NCBI GenBank assembly: GCA_034008185.1
Contig: CM067082.1
Span: 154,015,895-154,079,894 of the forward strand
From: Gorsachius magnificus
Taxonomy: Eukaryota; Chordata; Aves; Pelecaniformes; Ardeidae
Length of the DNA: 64,000 nt
Direction of reading: 5' to 3'
Part shown: piece after piece, positions 59,984 through 64,000 of the stretch
How positions within the stretch are numbered: position 1 is the stretch's first letter
Layout of the letters: every line of letters starts with the position of its first letter
The notes under the pieces: generated by a model
Told to the model about the DNA's origin: nothing
Seen by the model: only the letters and a program-made list of their open reading frames with translations
Databases searched by the model: none
Made by a program: the position numbers and the translations under genes

Positions 59984-60045
59984 GGTTTTTGCTGTTTTTT
60001 TTTTTTCCCTCTTTTTTTTGTTTCTTTTTTTTTTTTTTTTTCTTT
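59984..60045. repeat. T-rich polypyrimidine tract
   Basis: Runs of 8 to 17 T are broken by CCC, G and C. No A-tailed or T-headed retrocopy body is recognisable next to it. Confidence 0.85.
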
Positions 60046-63000
60046 GCTCCCAATTAGTACTGTTGTGTTTTCTCTGGATAATGGCTACTTTAGTGTCACC
60101 TCACCTCTCCTATGTCCTTCTCACACAGACAAATATTTTCTCTCTGGGAGAGCAGGGACTGATAAGTGAAGTAGTTGCAGTGTAGCAGACACTCCTAAGT
60201 TGCTAAACCACAGGTTTAAATTGCATGGGCAAAAATATAGTGGCGTAAGTGGGGAAAAGTGACTCTGCAGAAGATCAGCATTGCTCGAATTTGTATTTCA
60301 GTGTTTACAGACCAAATGCCCTCTATCCTCAGGGAATGCAGTTCTTTTCTACTGGGGGTGGTCATGGTCTTCATGACATATACAACATCTCTGGTGATGG
60401 AGAAGGATCCTTTCAGCTAGGATGAGGTGGATCCAGTCGTAGCCAGAGTACTTCTAGCACCTTGGGTTGGACTGCTGGCATCTCCCGGGGCCAAAGGATT
60501 TCAAAGGGGTATTGCAGCAGCCATGCATGGTGTCTTGAGCAAGGTCTCTGTTGCACACATTTCTGCAGGGCCAGCTCAGTATGATGACTCCTTGCACCGG
60601 CCTCTCCTGCAGGGTGCCTGCACGGTGCCTGCACATTGACCAGCCTCTCTGCCATGATGGTGAAGGCAGTCTCACAACCATGTGTGAAGAGGGACCACCC
60701 CTTGCCTTGGTGCAGGGAGGTCATCTGAAGTGGGCCTGGGCCATTCACACTGCTGAGGGACTCCCTGAGGTTACAAGAGAGAAACTTCCACCTGTCCTGA
60801 GGCAACATGGCTTGTGGTGCTGCTCGTCTGTATCTGTGCAGGTGAGAAGGGAGTCATCCTAATGTTCCTGTTCTACTAAGTCAAGCCATGAGCCACAATG
60901 CTGTTCTCCATTTCCTGGGAAGGGGTAGCTCTGATTAGGATCTGGGAGACATGGCTTCAGTTTTTTTCCTTGTCACAGACTTCCCATGTGATTTGGAGCA
61001 AGCAACTGTGATATTCAAAGGCACTGAGGTGCCTAATCCAGACAGAAATAGGTACCTGAAATTCTTTGAGCCCTTCTGTGTCTCCCCTTCATCTACAACA
61101 CTTAAAAACCAGGACAACTCTATTTTCTGGAAGAAACATGTTAGGGGTGGTGAGGTGCTTGGGGACAATGTCAATTCACAATCCTAACAGATCTTGGTGC
61201 TATGGGGCTAACAGAAAAAGAGAAATGACGTGTGGAGAAGACTAAGAAGATGGTGTACTACACAGACACAGGAGTCTTGATTCAGTTGTCCAGGCATAGC
61301 AACTCTGGCTGTTGGAGATGCTGTAGGGTATCCCACCTGAGTTATCTTAGCTGGATGCTATCTGTGATACCTCCTAGCTCCATGTGCAAGTCTCCAGTAC
61401 CCTGGGGTATTTCAAATGGCAATGGGCCCCCAGTTCCAGGCACGTGAATTAAGCTCAGGATAAGACAGTCATCTACAATATAGATGTCTCCGTGCCTCTT
61501 TTACATCAGTGGAGATGGAGACAATGCATAGGACAGGATCTAGGCTGCAACTCATCCTAAAGCAGATGTCTAAAACAAGGCAGATCACATGTGCCTACAA
61601 GCATCTATTTCTGTTCAGAGCACTGCTGGGTAACCCCTTCTGCTGTGTGCAGGACATCGTCTGCTGTGAGCCCTTGTTGCAGAAGATTCCTTCAGAAAGA
61701 GATTATTCATACAAACACCTTAGTCCTGCTGGGATCCAGGTACCAAGCTTACACTCTGATTTCTTGGATCTGGGTATTTTTCCAAGTAGCTAAGGAGGTT
61801 GTGAGACCTCAAGCCAATAACAACATCTGGACTATTGATTAAAAAGGATGTCACCTCAGATCTCTCCACAGAGAATGCTTCCCTCCAGCAAAACAGAAGT
61901 GATCTTGGTATCCTGGGATGAGGTAGGACACACCTCTAAAATCTCAATGTACTTCCCCTTCCATGACCCCTATTCCAGTGCAAGTCACTCAGAGATTAAT
62001 CTCTCCAAGACATGAACAATTGGGAAATTTTATTTCTGCATTTTTTAAAATATTTTTTTAAACAGCCTTGAGCACTCTCTATTTATAGACAGAATAGTAC
62101 CTTAAACATAAAGTACAGTCTTCAGTGGTGTTATTCAATAATAAATAAGTTGCATGAAGCAGAGATGAAATACAAGGTCACCTTTTTGTTCTGATTAACT
62201 TTTCTTCTTTAATTTGGCTTCACTCCACATGCTGTTGTTTCTTTCTTGACTAAAAAACCCCAACCCACTCTGCTTGAGTTGCTATGGTGCTCACTTGTGT
62301 TATGCTTTGTCTCTTCAAGTCCAGAAGAAGGTATTGTGTGGAGAGGAATTTCTGCAGTGGGACCATTTTGGGTTTAGTTTCAACAGTATTGTTGCAATGT
62401 TCAGAGCAGGATTACATGAGGGCAGTATTGTGTGACTCGTACGCTGGCGAAGCTGGTACCACCATCTGCATAGCTTCTCTGTATCCATACACAAGTGTAT
62501 GCACGCACAGGTTGCCAACGAGTCAGACCACCGGGAGAATTTACATTTTCTCATGGCAGACTGTCCATCCCCTGTAGAGGATGTCCATGTGCACTGTGTT
62601 TCTTTAGTGCCTCAGGTAGATGGATATATAGACATGTAGATATCTCATCAAAAGAGTACAATATTGCTTTGTGTTACTGAAGCATGGAGCGGAAGTACAG
62701 AAAAAGGGCAGAGCAAACATTATTTGTGTTAGATCTTATTCTAGTCCCATATATTTTTTAAATTAGAGCTCATTCCACAACCAAATTCACCTGTGATTCA
62801 CACCAGTATGACTTGGAAATAATCCTATGGGTGTTCAGGTAATATTTTGGGTGTACACTGATGTAAATCAGAGCAAGATGATTCTTTTGGATCATAATGG
62901 AGTAAAACTATATAAAAGAAGAGTAGAATAGGAGAGTGACGTTTGTCTCTAGTGGGAACTTCCAACTCCCCTTATAGTCCATGCAGACCTATTTCACATT

Positions 63001-63330
63001 GTGAATGGTGCCAAGAAGTGTTCAAATGGAAGGACTTAATTCACTTACCAGCACATAGTCATTCCCTGCCATTTAAGACTTCCTAAGGTATTCCTCATGG
63101 CCTCTGGCTGCTTCCCCTGAAAGTCCACATTCAAGTCACATGTCATATCAGTCAGCCAGCGGCATATCTCTGATGCTCTGGGGTATCTCTTATGGCAGGA
63201 GACACCCGTATTTCCACAAGAAGAGACAGAGGGAACTGTGTATTTACAAGAACAGCACTCCTGCTGCCAGCTTTTGTAAAAACTGAATGAAAAAGAGACA
63301 GTAAATAATGAGGGGTTTGAGTATCTGGAA

Positions 63331-63350
63331 TTTATTTATTTATTTATTTT
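63331..63350. repeat. (TTTA)5 microsatellite
   Basis: About five tandem TTTA units are read directly in AT-rich DNA. Confidence 0.9.
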
Positions 63351-64000
63351 AGTCAGAGATTGTTTTACCTCTACTCTTTCCTTTGAGGATATATTTCTTA
63401 AATGTATTTTATTCTGTGTACTTTTGTCTGTGTAAAATTTCAGTGATACAGCTGGTAGCATAAAATAAATATTTCAATGTTCAACTTTGCAAATTTGTAG
63501 TGACAGTCTGATTCAAGAGATGTTTTCCTCTAGAAGGATAATGATATCATCAGTAGTTTTTTCCTCCCACTTATGCCACTCTGGATCAAAAGGAGCTCCA
63601 CAGAAAACAATAGACATGATTCATCATTACATTATACTAATATAAAAGCGAAGTGATACACCAATGAAATAACCCCAGGTTCAGAATGTGGGTCATTTCT
63701 GTGCTGAGGCATAAAGGGCAAATTCATCTCACTAGTCACTGAGGCTCCCTTTATAGTAAATGGAGAAGTAAATGGTATAGTAAATGGAGTCCACTGTGCC
63801 TAGGGAAGGTGTCTGTAAGAGGAGAGTTGAGTCAGGCCTCAGAGCACCCATTCCTCTCCACTGCCTTGAGTGAGCAGCTCAGATAGGTTTCTACATCATG
63901 GTCATCCTACATGAGCTGAGATGAATCCTTCTATCCAACATTGCCTACAGTGTCTGTAGGATACTTGTCCTCATTGTACCTGCAGTAACTGTTGGAGCTT

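Larger units (their letters stand above)
59273..64000. other. No recognisable gene to the window end
   Basis: A 131-codon minus-strand frame at 60808-60413 and weaker ones match no family. Simple repeats are the pyrimidine tract at 59984-60045 and TTTA units at 63331-63350. A few stretches (for example near 62860) resemble very old amniote repeats but are too decayed to name. Confidence 0.45.

Noticed and set aside
60413..60808. A 131-codon minus-strand frame rich in Cys and His
   Set aside because: The Cys and His spacing does not fit C2H2 or any zinc knuckle, and no neighbouring coding or retroviral sequence supports it.

Overview
This 64 kb window is bird genomic DNA. The evidence is at least ten CR1 LINE fragments, several ending in the bird-typical ATTCTATG-type 3' tail, and two solo copies of a long terminal repeat family common in birds. 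Base composition is moderate and genes are sparse. The presence of that LTR family suggests a neoavian rather than a galliform bird, but I cannot name the species. There is no CRISPR array, tRNA, rRNA or prokaryotic feature.

The only genes I can support are two large C2H2 zinc-finger (ZF) genes, both on the minus strand. Locus A (ZF exon 7311-9841) has more than 20 finger modules and is broken by three frameshifts, two in-frame stops and several lost zinc ligands. Locus B (ZF exon 25323-27199) has 13 fingers in two blocks, separated by a linker of about 220 residues that carries six SUMO-type motifs. It is intact except for one missing base in the eighth finger. Each ZF exon has a ZNF143/STAF-like promoter element about 3.3 kb upstream in gene orientation (13115-13132 and 30565-30586). 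Short blocks downstream of those elements also look alike (12944-12995 and 30300-30350). I infer that A and B are an old tandem duplication that included the promoter, one copy decayed and one largely kept. I see no KRAB, SCAN or BTB domain, but 5' exons cannot be settled from sequence alone.

Layout: 1-1.2 kb unassigned sequence and an LTR-like element; 1.2-7.3 kb no gene; 7.3-13.3 kb locus A with its putative promoter; 11.6-16 kb CR1 pieces, a 24-base C tract and a solo LTR; 16-22 kb no firm gene (one weak minus-strand ORF); 22.3-22.7 kb a second LTR; 25.3-30.6 kb locus B with its intron and putative promoter, a CR1 lying in the intron; 30.6-64 kb about 33 kb with no recognisable gene, holding CR1 copies of at least three subfamilies and simple repeats.

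The most interesting point is inside locus B. Its linker looks built from decayed zinc fingers. The Cys and His ligands are gone (Cys to Tyr, Phe, Asn or Ser; His to Gln, Leu, Ile or Asn), and where an intact finger would have its TGEKP linker each unit instead has a psi-K-x-E motif such as MKEEP or VKDEP.
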